Source: Desulfoluna butyratoxydans (GTDB taxonomy: Bacteria > Desulfobacterota > Desulfobacteria > Desulfobacterales > Desulfolunaceae). From it: DNA of 64,000 nucleotides. Of this stretch, positions 7,746 through 16,607 are shown one piece after another. A model generated the notes under the pieces. That model was not told where the DNA came from and made no database searches. It was given only the letters and a program-made list of their open reading frames with translations. The translations under genes and the position numbers were made by a program. Position 1 is the first letter of the stretch. Each line of letters opens with the position of its first letter. Location of the stretch: assembly GCF_900699765.1 (NCBI RefSeq), contig NZ_CAADHO010000002.1:310001-374000 (forward strand), given 5' to 3'.

Positions 7746-8512
7746 TCGGGAACCGATTCCGGTGTAAAGCCCAGGGCAAAGGAGATCTCGCCGGCCGTCC
7801 GCATCACATCCGTGGCAATGGCCGGCACCTCCCCTGATTCCAGAAGCTCCGGGGAACCGGAGACGCTGATGGCGGCCACGGCCCGACCGGTGTGATCAAA
7901 AAGAGGAGCGCCGATGCAGGCCAGGCCCATGATGTACTCCTCGGACTCCAGGGCGTAGCCCCGGCTCCGGGCCGTGGAAAGCTCCCTTCTCAGGGCCCCC
8001 TCGTCGGTGAGGGTCTTGGGGGTCAAAGGGGTCATCCGGGTGCGGTCAAAGTAGGCGTCAAGGGCATCCACAGGCAGGGTGGAGAGCATGGCCTTTCCCA
8101 CGGCCGAGCAATAGGCCGGGACCTTGGGCCCCAGGTTGGTGAAGGGAAGGGAGGGGTCGTTGGGCAGCTGGTTCAAGGTCACCAGGGCCATGCCCCGATC
8201 CCAGATGGCAATGCGGGACATCAGGGAGGTCTGCCGTGCCAGGCGCCGAGCCGCAGGGCCGCCGATCTGGTTGACCCTCAGGTGGCTGACCACGCAGGTC
8301 CCCAGTTCATACACCCTGAGGCCCAGGGCGTACTTTTTCGTCTCATCGCTCTGGCTGAGGAACCCCTCATCGGCCAGGGTCTGTACCAGGCCGTGGATGG
8401 TGGGCTTGGCAAGGCCCAAAAGGCGGGCCATCTCGGTGATGCCCAGGGAAGGCTGGGACGGCGTGAAGAGGGAGAGTATATCAAGTGCCCGTTTTACCGA
8501 TTGAATCGCCAT
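7715..8512 (-). CDS. IclR-family transcriptional regulator
   Basis: 265 residues from ATG 8512, which has GGAGG six bases upstream (the frame extends to 8533). The N-terminal winged helix spans about residues 1-60 (AIQSVKRALDILSLF, ITEMARLLGLAKPTIHGLVQTLADEGFL). The C-terminal effector domain spans about 75-250 (YCSAVGKAMLSTL, GYALESEEYIMGLACIGAPLF, AAISVSG). IclR proteins usually control a neighbouring catabolic operon, but none is divergent here, so the target and ligand are unknown. It is convergent with apt and overlaps it by 31 bases. Confidence 0.88.
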   Translation of the reverse strand: MAIQSVKRALDILSLFTPSQPSLGITEMARLLGLAKPTIHGLVQTLADEGFLSQSDETKKYALGLRVYELGTCVVSHLRVNQIGGPAARRLARQTSLMSRIAIWDRGMALVTLNQLPNDPSLPFTNLGPKVPAYCSAVGKAMLSTLPVDALDAYFDRTRMTPLTPKTLTDEGALRRELSTARSRGYALESEEYIMGLACIGAPLFDHTGRAVAAISVSGSPELLESGEVPAIATDVMRTAGEISFALGFTPESVPDQSPSNSHMA

Positions 8513-8697
8513 GATCGCCTCCATACAGCACAAAAACCGTTTCAGACGGCGCCCGACTGCGACGCACCCAGCCCAACCCCTTTATGTTGCAGACAATCCC
8601 TTGTAGTACATTCCCCGGATACCTGTCAATCGGCCCTAAGTTATTCAGGCACCATCCCCCCCATGAACACGGCCAGGGCCAACGCATTTAAATTTTT

Positions 8698-8855
8698 GCC
8701 TCCGTGGGCCCTGCCGGGAACCAAACCTTTGAAAAGTTTGACAAACAGGTCTCATTTTTTGGTATCCACAGCAACCTTGCATAGCCCCTCTTGTTTTTAC
8801 GTTTATCAAGGAGCTTTTTTCAAAAAAGCGAGCCGCCGGAGGCAACTGAACTGTT
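8698..8855. repeat. Palindromic repeat element between the IclR gene and tatA
   Basis: Left arm GCCTCCGTGGGCCCTGCCGG (one change from the family) with CCTTTGAAAAGTTTGACAAACAGG. Right arm is GCCGCCGGAGGC (8832-8843), followed by ACTGAACTGTTACG, a decayed form of the outer arm seen at 2725-2743. The interior differs from other copies: it has GAGCTTTTTTCAAAAAAGC, a mini-palindrome also seen at 39775 and 44940, and no GAGRNNCGA hairpin. The rest of the 459-base gap (8513-8697, 8856-8971) shows no other feature. Confidence 0.7.
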
Positions 8856-8971
8856 ACGCCTTGGCCCTGTGAACACGGCCCCTTCACCTTGACACCGCCC
8901 CCCAAAACAAGTACAACCGTCCTTGCGTTTTACCCGAGACAACTCTCAATTTTTTCAAGGAGATGACCACC

Positions 8972-9256
8972 ATGTTTGGAATGGGGATGCCCGAAATCCT
9001 CCTGATCATGGCCGTGGCACTCATTGTCATCGGCCCGAAAAAGCTGCCGGAACTGGCCAAGACCCTCGGCAGAGCCTTTGGAGAATTTCGCAAGGCAACA
9101 AGCGATCTCAAGGAAACCTTTACGGTGGACTTAGAGACCCCTTCCACCGAAAAGGCCGGTGGTGAAATGAAAAAAGTGACCCTGGCCGCCAAAGACGACG
9201 CCTCCCCCGACACGGAAACGCCGAAACGCGAGACGCCGGACCAGACCGAGGGATAG
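8972..9256 (+). CDS. tatA: Twin-arginine translocase subunit, TatA/TatB family
   Basis: 94 residues from ATG 8972, placed nine bases after AAGGAG; the ATG at 8963 touches the Shine-Dalgarno and is unlikely. One N-terminal membrane helix ([18 protein letters not shown]) is followed by the hinge [19 protein letters not shown], an amphipathic helix and a charged Thr/Glu/Lys tail. GPKKLP favours TatA; the tail length could also fit TatB. With TatC next door it forms the pore for folded, cofactor-bearing exported proteins. tatC follows after 55 bases. Confidence 0.88.
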   Translation: MFGMGMPEILLIMAVALIVIGPKKLPELAKTLGRAFGEFRKATSDLKETFTVDLETPSTEKAGGEMKKVTLAAKDDASPDTETPKRETPDQTEG

Positions 9257-9311
9257 CATACCGGGGCCGCGGCACCGCCCCCCGAGATCACCCCATAAAG
9301 AGACACGGATC

Positions 9312-10115
9312 ATGCAGGAAGAGGACAAACTCCCGTTTACCGAGCACCTGGACGAGCTGAGAACCCGGCTCATCCGCTGCTTCATCGCCATCGCCATCGG
9401 AGCGGCCGTCGCCTACGGCTTCAAGGAGGTGATCTTCGACCTCCTCACCCGCCCCCTCATCGAGGTGCTTCCCAAGGGCGACGCCATCATCTTCACGGGG
9501 CTGCCCGAGGCCTTTTTCACCTACCTCAAGGTCTCCCTCCTGGCCGGCCTGCTTCTGGCCAGCCCGGTGATCATCTTCGAGATATGGATGTTCATCGCAC
9601 CGGGTCTCTACAAGCGGGAAAAGTGGGTCATGGCACCGGCCGTCCTGCTCTCCGTCGTCTTCTTCACCGGCGGCGCCCTGTTCGGCTATTTCTTTGTCTT
9701 CCCCTTCGGGTTCAAGTTCTTCCTGGGCTTTGCCTCGGAGTCGTTGCGGGCCCTGCCCACCATGAAGGAGTATCTCTCCTTTGCCTCCAAGCTGCTCATG
9801 GCCTTTGGCCTTGCCTTTGAGCTGCCCATCTTCATCACCATCCTGGCCGCCCTGGGGCTGGTGACCCCGGCCTTCCTGCGAAAAAACCGCAAGTACGCCG
9901 TGGTCTTCTTCTTTATCTTCGGGGCCATCCTCACCCCGCCGGACGTGGTCACCCAGATCCTTTTGGCCACCCCCATGATCCTCCTCTACGAGCTGAGCAT
10001 CTTCGGGGCCATGGCCTTCGGAAGGCGCCCCCTGGGCGCCACCGATGAGGATGAAGAGCCCGAAACCGAGCCCCCGGCCCAAAACGATGAAGACGCCCCC
10101 AAAAAGGACGCCTAA
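9312..10115 (+). CDS. tatC: Twin-arginine translocase TatC
   Basis: 267 residues with six hydrophobic segments. Family motifs are the N-terminal PFTEHLDELRTRLIR, the FTGLPEAFFTYLKVSLLAGLL loop (the conserved Phe-Thr-x-Pro-x-Glu region) and the last helices ending LLYELSIFGAMAFG. The C-terminus is a highly acidic tail rich in Glu, Asp and Pro. TatC is the receptor for twin-arginine signal peptides. It ends six bases before the convergent aroK gene, with no clear terminator between them. Confidence 0.95.
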   Translation: MQEEDKLPFTEHLDELRTRLIRCFIAIAIGAAVAYGFKEVIFDLLTRPLIEVLPKGDAIIFTGLPEAFFTYLKVSLLAGLLLASPVIIFEIWMFIAPGLYKREKWVMAPAVLLSVVFFTGGALFGYFFVFPFGFKFFLGFASESLRALPTMKEYLSFASKLLMAFGLAFELPIFITILAALGLVTPAFLRKNRKYAVVFFFIFGAILTPPDVVTQILLATPMILLYELSIFGAMAFGRRPLGATDEDEEPETEPPAQNDEDAPKKDA

Positions 10116-10121
10116 GCCGCT

Positions 10122-10646
10122 CTACCGCCAGGCTTCGCCTTCCCTCTTGATCAAGGCCTCGTGGATGGCGTCTGCCACCCCGGACGGGGTGAGGCCGTCG
10201 GTGGGAATCACGATGTGAGCGCGCCCCATGTACAGGGGGTGGCGCTCCTGGTAAAGGCTCTCCACACTCATGCCCGGCTGGATCACCACGCCCCGGGCGT
10301 TTAGGTCGCTCAGCCGCTCCATGAGAACGGAAAGGGGGGTGTGAAGGTAGACGATGACCCCGCCTGAAGCCAGGTGATCCATGGCCCGCTGCCCGTAAAT
10401 AACACTGCCCCCGGTGGCGATGACCGTGCCGGTGACCGCCATCTCGCACAGGCGCCCCTCTTCGATCTCCTTGAATCTGTCCAGCCCCTCCTCCCGGATA
10501 ATCTCGGAAAGACGCCGCCCCTCGCACGTCTGGATGTAGACGTCGCTGTCGGTGAAATTCAGGCCCAGGCGCTTGGCCAGGATCACCCCCACGGTGCTCT
10601 TGCCCGCGGCGGGCATGCCGGTAAGTACCACGTTTTTCTCTATCAT
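10122..10646 (-). CDS. aroK: Shikimate kinase
   Basis: Phosphorylates shikimate at the 3-hydroxyl in the aromatic pathway. 174 residues from ATG 10646, which has CAGGAG eight bases upstream; the frame is open to 10748 but that extension is not family-like. The Walker A loop is GMPAAGKSTVG, the shikimate site is FTDSDVYIQ (the usual F-x-D-x-D), and VIATGGSV is the Gly-Gly shikimate-binding motif. The lid region is around SLYQERHPLY. The position next to tat genes gives no functional clue. Confidence 0.92.
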   Translation of the reverse strand: MIEKNVVLTGMPAAGKSTVGVILAKRLGLNFTDSDVYIQTCEGRRLSEIIREEGLDRFKEIEEGRLCEMAVTGTVIATGGSVIYGQRAMDHLASGGVIVYLHTPLSVLMERLSDLNARGVVIQPGMSVESLYQERHPLYMGRAHIVIPTDGLTPSGVADAIHEALIKREGEAWR

Positions 10647-10875
10647 GCGTTGCGCTCCTGACATTACATCTCGTGAATCCAAAGCCTTCAAAGGGGCCAG
10701 AATAGCGCATTGCCTCCGCGCTTTCAAAGGATCCTTCCCAATGCACAAAAAAAGATGCCGGTGAAGCCATAACCCGGGGCCTCATTGGCCTTGACAAGGC
10801 CGAAGGCCATCTTTTAGGGTAGCGATGTCCCTGCCCCGTCGGCAGCGGCCAACCTTTCAAACCAAGGACAAAAAC

Positions 10876-11358
10876 ATGGCTGTCACCCTTTCCATTGTGG
10901 GCACATCGGGGTCCGGAAAAACCACCCTCATCACACGCATCATCCCCCTGCTGCAGCAAAAAGGCTTTCGGGTGGGCGTCATCAAGCACACGGCCCACGG
11001 GTTTTCCATGGACCACGAAGGAAAAGACAGCTGGAAACACCAGCAGGCCGGAGCCGACGCCGTGATGGTGGCCTCGGAGACGGCCTACGCCCTGGTAAAA
11101 AAGGTCACGCCGGTGCGGCTGGAAGAGCTGGAAGGGCAGATGGCGGACCTGGACCTCATCATCACCGAAGGCTACAAGGGCTCGGCCCGCCCCAAAATCG
11201 AAGTCCACAGACGGGAAACAGGAAAAGCCCCCTTAAAAGGCCTCACCAGGCTTGTGGCCCGCATCACCGATGCCCCCCAGGCAGACGGCCTGCCCACCCT
11301 GGATCCGGACGATGCCCAGGGCGTCGCCGACTTCATCGCCGAGACCTTTCTGGCATAA
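10876..11358 (+). CDS. mobB: Molybdopterin-guanine dinucleotide biosynthesis adapter MobB
   Basis: 160 residues from ATG 10876, which has AAGGA upstream; the frame also opens from 10825. P-loop GTPase motif is VGTSGSGKTTL, then GVIKHTAHGF, DSWKHQQAGADAVMVAS and DLIITEGYKGSARPKIEVHR, all typical of MobB. MobB binds GTP and assists MobA in adding GMP to molybdopterin. Many Mo-enzymes with this cofactor leave by Tat, whose genes lie about 1 kb upstream. mobA is not in the window. Confidence 0.92.
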   Translation: MAVTLSIVGTSGSGKTTLITRIIPLLQQKGFRVGVIKHTAHGFSMDHEGKDSWKHQQAGADAVMVASETAYALVKKVTPVRLEELEGQMADLDLIITEGYKGSARPKIEVHRRETGKAPLKGLTRLVARITDAPQADGLPTLDPDDAQGVADFIAETFLA

Positions 11359-11388
11359 AAAAAGCCACCGGCACGACTGTCGGTGGCT
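11356..11388 (-). terminator. Rho-independent terminator of the mla operon
   Basis: On the minus strand AGCCACCG pairs with CGGTGGCT (8 bp) around a 10-base loop and is followed by seven T. It lies 24 bases after the mlaD stop. The same hairpin touches the mobB stop on the plus strand, where it lacks a U tract. Confidence 0.75.
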
Positions 11389-11411
11389 CTAAACGCTTCT
11401 CCCCCCATGGG

Positions 11412-12320
11412 TCAGGGGCGGGTCCCCGCGTCCTGCCCCCGCACCTCGGGTCCAGGTGGCAGGTTCCCACGGATGAGGATGCTCTTTTTAAGGGATTTGA
11501 CCACCTCGTCAATCTGCTCCACCCCCACCCGGATCTCTTCAATCCCCTTGACCGTTGTCTCGGTGATGGCAGGCACGTCCCGGCTTCCCACCTCCACATT
11601 TTCAAGGACCTGCTGCAGCAGGGCGATGTTGGTCTGGATCTCCATGCCGATCTCGTGGACCTTTTCCAGGTCCCGATCCACCAGGTCCACGGTGTGGGGC
11701 ATCTTGTCCACGGCCACGGCCAGGCTGTCCAGGATGGCCCCCACGCGAACCTCCACGGCGTTCAAGGAGTTGTTGATGCTGTTCAAGGCCTCAAACAACG
11801 GCCCTTCGGGGTCCCGGAGCAGGGTGGCCACCTCCGAGACGTCCTGGACGGCCCGGATCACCTTCTTGGCGGTCTCCTCCACCTCGAACTTGGCCAGGAG
11901 GTCGGCCACGGACGGCTGCTCTTCCGAAGAGATCTCCTCGTCAGCCAGGAGCTCGGGCGACTCCGGGGTGCCCGGGGTGATGGAGATGTACTTGTTGCCG
12001 ATGTAGTTGACGCTCTGCACCGTGGCGATGGAGTCTTTTCGGATGCGCGGGGCGTATTCGGCAAAAATGGCCATGCGCACGTGGACCACGTTGCCCACCA
12101 GGCTCACCTCCGTGACCTTGCCGATATCGGCATTGAAGAGCTTCACCGCCGCATTGGTCTCCAGGTTGTAGCTCTCCTTAAAGGTGGTGAAATAGGTCAC
12201 CTTCTCCCGGAACCAGTCCTTGCTCCGGCCGATGGCCAGGACGGTGAGGGCCAGAAGGATCATGATGGAGAGCATAAAGGCCCCCACCACCTTTTCGCGG
12301 GTGTCGTAGCGAACAATCAT
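11412..12320 (-). CDS. mlaD: MlaD-like MCE-domain lipid transport protein
   Basis: 302 residues. One N-terminal membrane anchor (about 12-30) is followed by an MCE domain (about 38-115: NLETNAAVKLFNADIGKVTEV, SVNYIGNKYISITPG). A long C-terminal helical, coiled-coil region (about 140-285) could form a periplasmic extension. It is the substrate-binding subunit of the MlaFED-type phospholipid transporter between inner and outer membranes. Its ATG overlaps the stop of the upstream mlaF-like gene (ATGA), implying coupled translation. It is the last gene before a terminator. Confidence 0.9.
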   Translation of the reverse strand: MIVRYDTREKVVGAFMLSIMILLALTVLAIGRSKDWFREKVTYFTTFKESYNLETNAAVKLFNADIGKVTEVSLVGNVVHVRMAIFAEYAPRIRKDSIATVQSVNYIGNKYISITPGTPESPELLADEEISSEEQPSVADLLAKFEVEETAKKVIRAVQDVSEVATLLRDPEGPLFEALNSINNSLNAVEVRVGAILDSLAVAVDKMPHTVDLVDRDLEKVHEIGMEIQTNIALLQQVLENVEVGSRDVPAITETTVKGIEEIRVGVEQIDEVVKSLKKSILIRGNLPPGPEVRGQDAGTRP

Positions 12321-13036
12321 GGTGCCAGCTCCTTTGCGAGCGTGCCGTTTTCCAGGCGAAGGTCCAGGGGGGTCAGCTCTTTGCCGAACCCGCGGTAGTT
12401 GGTGGTGTAGACAAACACGCCCCCCCGCGAGAGGACCTTCCGGATCTCAGCGATGAAGCAGGAGAAATACCCGCGCCCCACAAACTCTTCCGGGTACTCG
12501 GCCAGAAAGAGCAGGGGCTCCTTGAGGATGTCCCGCACGGCGATGGCGCGCCTCTGCTCCATGGCACTCACCAGCTCCGGGCAGAAGGGAAGGGCGTCCC
12601 GGATGCCGAAGGCCTGCACCAGCTCCTCCTTGAGCCCCTGATGACGGGCAAGGTCCGTGTCGCTGAAGTAGTGGGCCTGATAATCGAGGTTCTCCTCCAC
12701 GGTGCGGTTTCTCACCATGGCGGCCATGGGGTAGAGGTACCCGATCCTGCGCTTCACGGGAAGGAGCCTCTCATACCAGGTAAAGGGCAGCTCTTCGCCG
12801 CCAAAAAGATACCGACCCCGGGTGGGCCAGCTCAAGGTGGCAAGGCACCTGAGCAGCAGGTGGGCGTCGGCCGGGTTGTCGGCGGAGAGATGAACCGCCG
12901 TCCCCGGGGGCAGGGAGAGGTCCAGGTCGGTGAGGGCCCTGCCCTTCCAGGTGTCCTCCACCGAAAGATTCGTCAACCGGACCACCGGTGTGGGATCTGT
13001 ACCGGAATCCCCGGCGGCAGGTGTCGGCATGGGCAT
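12317..13036 (-). CDS. MlaF-position ABC subunit with degenerate nucleotide-binding motifs
   Basis: 239 residues in the place normally held by the MlaF ATPase. The fold follows an ABC domain, but every catalytic motif is altered. The Walker A region reads LSADNPADAHLLLR with no Gly-Lys-Ser/Thr. The signature reads VSAMEQRRAIAV instead of LSGGMxQR. The Walker B region reads PLLFLAEYPEEF, with Ala for the Asp. The switch histidine position reads TTNYRG. The frame is intact and overlaps both neighbours' control points, so this is not simple decay. It may be a structural pseudo-ATPase. The start ATG has GAGGA upstream. Confidence 0.8.
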   Translation of the reverse strand: MPMPTPAAGDSGTDPTPVVRLTNLSVEDTWKGRALTDLDLSLPPGTAVHLSADNPADAHLLLRCLATLSWPTRGRYLFGGEELPFTWYERLLPVKRRIGYLYPMAAMVRNRTVEENLDYQAHYFSDTDLARHQGLKEELVQAFGIRDALPFCPELVSAMEQRRAIAVRDILKEPLLFLAEYPEEFVGRGYFSCFIAEIRKVLSRGGVFVYTTNYRGFGKELTPLDLRLENGTLAKELAP

Positions 13037-13044
13037 GGCATCCT

Positions 13045-13866
13045 CTACAGGTAAAAAACGATGGAGACAAAGGCGTTGACCAGCATGCAGGCAAAAAAGC
13101 TCTCCACGGAGGCCCGGGAAACACTCACGGGGATACGGGAGACCTTGCGGACGGTGGTGTACCCGTGGAACAGGCTCACCACGGTGATGATCAGGCCGAA
13201 GAGCAGTGCCTTGACAAGGCTCACCACCAGATCGGTGCCGCTGATGGCCCTGGCCACCTGAAAGATAAAGATGTCTCCGGACTGGCTTGTGGTGGCCCAG
13301 GCCACCACCTGGCCGCCGAAGAGGGCTGCCAGGTCAAAGACCACGAAGAGACAGACCACCGCCGAGGTGATGCCGGTGAACCGGGAGTAGGAGAGAACCC
13401 ACATGGGATCCACCCCGGACATCTCCATGGCTTCGATCTCGTTGAACACGGTCATGCAGCTCATCTCGGCGGTGACGGCCGTGGCCGAGCGCAGGATGAC
13501 CACCAGGGCGGTGATGAGGGGACCGATTTCACGGACAATGAGAATGACGGCGGCCTTTCCGAGCTCAAACTCCCCGGAGACCTTGGTAAACTGAATGATC
13601 ATGGCGCTGCCCACAAGCAGGGCCAAAGGGATGATCAGGGGCAGGGCCTGGACAGCCGTAAAGTAGATCTGCTCCACCACCGCACGCTTCACCTGGGCGC
13701 GGCCGTCGGCCGGCCGCCTCACCAGAAGGGTGAGAATCCGCAGGGTAAAGGCAGCCCGAACCAGGGCCATCCCCACATAATCCAGGGTGACTCGCCCGAC
13801 ATAGCCGCATGTTCGCCCGATCCATTTCAACGCAAGCCCCTGTGGATTGGTTGTCAATATCCGCAT
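13045..13866 (-). CDS. mlaE: MlaE-like ABC transporter permease
   Basis: 273 residues with five to six hydrophobic helices. Motifs of the MlaE family are YFTAVQALPLIIPLALLVGSAMI, REIGPLITALVVILRS, TAEMSCMTVFNEIEAMEMSGVDP and the C-terminal FACMLVNAFVSIVFYL. It forms the membrane part of the MCE lipid transporter. It is first in the mlaE / mlaF-like / mlaD operon, eight bases before the ABC gene. The 94-base gap to the divergent SpoIID-like gene must carry both promoters. Confidence 0.92.
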   Translation of the reverse strand: MRILTTNPQGLALKWIGRTCGYVGRVTLDYVGMALVRAAFTLRILTLLVRRPADGRAQVKRAVVEQIYFTAVQALPLIIPLALLVGSAMIIQFTKVSGEFELGKAAVILIVREIGPLITALVVILRSATAVTAEMSCMTVFNEIEAMEMSGVDPMWVLSYSRFTGITSAVVCLFVVFDLAALFGGQVVAWATTSQSGDIFIFQVARAISGTDLVVSLVKALLFGLIITVVSLFHGYTTVRKVSRIPVSVSRASVESFFACMLVNAFVSIVFYL

Positions 13867-13960
13867 TATCCGCTACTCTTGTTCTGCCGGAAAAGTATAG
13901 TCAATTCAATCGACAAAGATCAACCGATTTTAACCGTTTCACCCGGAGGGAACTCACCCC

Positions 13961-15529
13961 ATGATTCGCCTGAAATACCTTGTCACCCTCTGCCTGCTCC
14001 TGTTCGTCGTCCCGCCCGTCTTTGCAGCATCCGCACCCCGCTACGACCTCTTCGAGGAGGCCTCGGGCCTTCTGGAGCAGGGCAGCCCCCTTGAAGCTGC
14101 GGCCCTTTACCGACGTATCCTGGAGGGCAGCATCGATCGAGAGGAACGCGCAAGGGCCCTGCTCTTTCTCTCCGTTCTTTACAGCCGCAACCTGAACCTG
14201 CCCGACACAGCCGTTGCCTGCCTGGAACAGATCGAGACCACCTACCCCGACACCGCGGTGATCATCGACGCCCGCTTTGCCCTGGGGGCGGTCTCCTACC
14301 GCAACGGCCGCTTTGCCGAGGCCGTGACCCACTTCCAGCGCTTTGTGGAGCTCTACCCCGAGCACATGCGCAGCTCCTCGGCCCGGGCCTGGCTGCGCCA
14401 GGCCGAGATCCTGGCCGGAGAGCAGCCCGCGCCGCAGCCCCAGGACAAAGCCATGGCAAAACTCCCGGAAAAGGTCCGGGTCCTGCTGCACCACCAGGTG
14501 GAGCAGGTGATCCTGGGCCGTACCGGAGAGCCCATGACCGTGCTTCGGGACGGATCCCCCCTCTTTGAAGGCAACGGGCCGGTCACCGTCACCACGGGCC
14601 AGGACGGCCTGGTGGTCAACGGGGTCGTGGCCGGCAACCTCACCCTGACCTTGGAGCCCGGCTCCGCGCGCCCCCGGGTGGACGGACACGCCTACCGCGG
14701 CGTGGTGACCCTCTGGCCGGATGAAGAGGGCATCTCCGTGGTCAACACCCTGCCGGTGGAAGAGTACCTTTACGGGGTCCTGCCCAAAGAGATGAGCCCC
14801 CTCTGGCCGGAGGAGGCCCTGAAAGCCCAGGCCGTGGCCTCACGTTCCTACACCTACCACACCCTCCTTAACCGCAAGGCCCACGCCCGCTTTGACCTGG
14901 AGGCCACCACCGCGTTCCAGGTCTACGGGGGCGCCGATGCCGAGGCCCCGGAGACCACCGCCCCGGTGGACAGCACAAAGGGACACTACCTCGCCTTTCA
15001 GGGCCTGCCCATCATCGCCTGCTTCCACGCCAACAGCGGCGGCATGACCGAAAGCGCCGATGCGGTCTGGGGAGCGGCCCTTCCCTACCTGAAGGGGGTC
15101 AAGGACAGCTTCAGCCGACTGGCCCCGGATGCCTGCTGGACAGGGGAGATCGACGCCGACAGCATGGTCAAAAAATTGTGGGAAAAGGGGTACCGCCCCG
15201 GGGGAATCATCTCCCTGGAAACCAGCGAGCCCTCCCCTTCCGGCCGCAACGGCCGGGTGATCATCAGCACCTCCCGGGGACGCCTTGAGCTCACCGGAAA
15301 CGAGTTCAGGCTGGCCATGGGCCCCGAGGTGATCAGGAGCGCCCGGTTCTCGGTTACCCGGAAAAAGAGGCACTTCACCTTCGAGGGGTGCGGCTACGGC
15401 CACGGTGTGGGCATGAGCCAGTGGGGGGCCCGGAAAATGGCGGCCTCCGGGTTCACCTACGACACCATTTTGCATCACTACTACAAAAACGTCTCACTGG
15501 TCACCATTGACAAAGAAGGGGTTCGCTGA
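13961..15529 (+). CDS. Exported SpoIID/LytB-domain protein with TPR-like N-terminus
   Basis: 522 residues. Signal peptide at 1-22 (LVTLCLLLFVVPPVFA). Residues about 28-155 are helical repeats of TPR type (ALYRRILEGS, ARFALGAVSYRNGRFAEAVTHFQRFVELYP). Residues about 250-515 are a SpoIID domain: LPVEEYLYGVLPKEMSPLWPEEALKAQAVASRSY, ANSGGMTESADAVWG and GYGHGVGMSQWGARKMA. In Bacillus SpoIID is a lytic transglycosylase acting on denuded peptidoglycan. In this Gram-negative it probably acts on the periplasmic cell wall; the exact activity is inferred. A 123-base gap leads to the next exported protein. Confidence 0.87.
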   Translation: MIRLKYLVTLCLLLFVVPPVFAASAPRYDLFEEASGLLEQGSPLEAAALYRRILEGSIDREERARALLFLSVLYSRNLNLPDTAVACLEQIETTYPDTAVIIDARFALGAVSYRNGRFAEAVTHFQRFVELYPEHMRSSSARAWLRQAEILAGEQPAPQPQDKAMAKLPEKVRVLLHHQVEQVILGRTGEPMTVLRDGSPLFEGNGPVTVTTGQDGLVVNGVVAGNLTLTLEPGSARPRVDGHAYRGVVTLWPDEEGISVVNTLPVEEYLYGVLPKEMSPLWPEEALKAQAVASRSYTYHTLLNRKAHARFDLEATTAFQVYGGADAEAPETTAPVDSTKGHYLAFQGLPIIACFHANSGGMTESADAVWGAALPYLKGVKDSFSRLAPDACWTGEIDADSMVKKLWEKGYRPGGIISLETSEPSPSGRNGRVIISTSRGRLELTGNEFRLAMGPEVIRSARFSVTRKKRHFTFEGCGYGHGVGMSQWGARKMAASGFTYDTILHHYYKNVSLVTIDKEGVR

Positions 15530-15652
15530 TATCGGGTTTTTGCGAACCACGCCACGGGCCCCGTCAAAAGACCCCGGAATCGGTGTTTTTTCCAAGGGCC
15601 CATCGGTTTTCCCCTGAGCGGTATTGTCCACGACCTTTTTATAAGGCCCGTC

Positions 15653-16537
15653 ATGAAACGACGCCTGATGACCCTTGTTCTCCTGGGAGCGCTGACGCTC
15701 CTCTCTTCCGGGCCCCTTTTCGGTGCCGCGGGCCAGGGGATAACAGAAAACTTTGATCACGGCCTCATCGACTGGAGCAACAGCACGGTGCGGGCCGAAG
15801 GGATGCATGCCCCCAATGAGAAGACCGGGCAGCCTGCCTCCCCCGAAGCAAGGGAGCATTACGTCAACCGGGCCGTTGAGGCGGCCCGGGCCAACCTCTC
15901 GTCCATCCTCCGGCGCCTTACCATCCACGGCGACACCACCGGCGGCGATGTCATGGGGGCCAGCCGGGAGGTTGTCGCCCAGGTGGACCTGATGTTTCTG
16001 TCCATCCCCATGACGGAAAAACGGTTCCTCACAGACGGATCCGTCCAGGTCACCCTGACCCTCCCCCTCAAGGGGGCCTTCTCCCAGCTCATCCTTCCGG
16101 AAGAGATCCGGCAGATCAACCCCATCAGACCTTTGTTCACGTCAGAAACCTCCGGAGCCCTGCCCACCCACGACGCCTACACCGGCCTCATCGTCGATGC
16201 CCGCGGGGTGGACGTCATCCCCGGGCTTGCTCCGCGCGTGGTCACCGAATCCGGGGAAGAGGTTTACGGCCCCACGGTCATCAGCCGGGAGTACGCGGTC
16301 CAGCGCGGGGTGGCTGTCTATGAAAGCTCCCTGGCCCGGGCCGGTCAGGGCCTCTCCGCCGGAGAGAACCCCCTCATGGTCACCGGCATCGGCACCACCG
16401 AGGATGCCCGCACCGACATCATCATCAGCAGCCAGGACGCCGCCCGCATCCGCGCAGACGTCTCCCACACCACCTTCCTCAGCCAGTGCCGGGTCGTCAT
16501 TGTCCTGGACCCGCCCCCGGACAAGCGCCGAAAATAA
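15653..16537 (+). CDS. Exported conserved protein, LPP20/FlgP-like
   Basis: 294 residues with a clear signal peptide (about 1-26, LVLLGALTLLSSGPLFGAAG). The mature part has a ribosomal-L9-like stretch around SREVVAQVDLMF...DGSVQVTLTLPL. It ends with HDAYTGLIVDARGVDVIPGLAPRV, VYGPTVISREYAVQRGVAVYE and ENPLMVTGIG, the pattern of LPP20/FlgP-type outer-membrane-associated proteins. No lipobox cysteine is evident. No flagellar genes are nearby, so a flagellar role is not supported. It is followed by a strong hairpin. Confidence 0.7.
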   Translation: MKRRLMTLVLLGALTLLSSGPLFGAAGQGITENFDHGLIDWSNSTVRAEGMHAPNEKTGQPASPEAREHYVNRAVEAARANLSSILRRLTIHGDTTGGDVMGASREVVAQVDLMFLSIPMTEKRFLTDGSVQVTLTLPLKGAFSQLILPEEIRQINPIRPLFTSETSGALPTHDAYTGLIVDARGVDVIPGLAPRVVTESGEEVYGPTVISREYAVQRGVAVYESSLARAGQGLSAGENPLMVTGIGTTEDARTDIIISSQDAARIRADVSHTTFLSQCRVVIVLDPPPDKRRK

Positions 16538-16570
16538 AAAGGGGCGCCCCCATGAGGGAGGCGCCCCTTT
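16538..16570. terminator. Bidirectional terminator between the exported protein gene and metK
   Basis: AAAGGGGCGCC pairs with GGCGCCCCTTT around an 11-base loop. A and T tracts flank both sides, so it can serve both convergent genes. Confidence 0.75.
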
Positions 16571-16607
16571 GATGATCTACCCGTCAGACCCGTGGTACGG
16601 AAAAACC

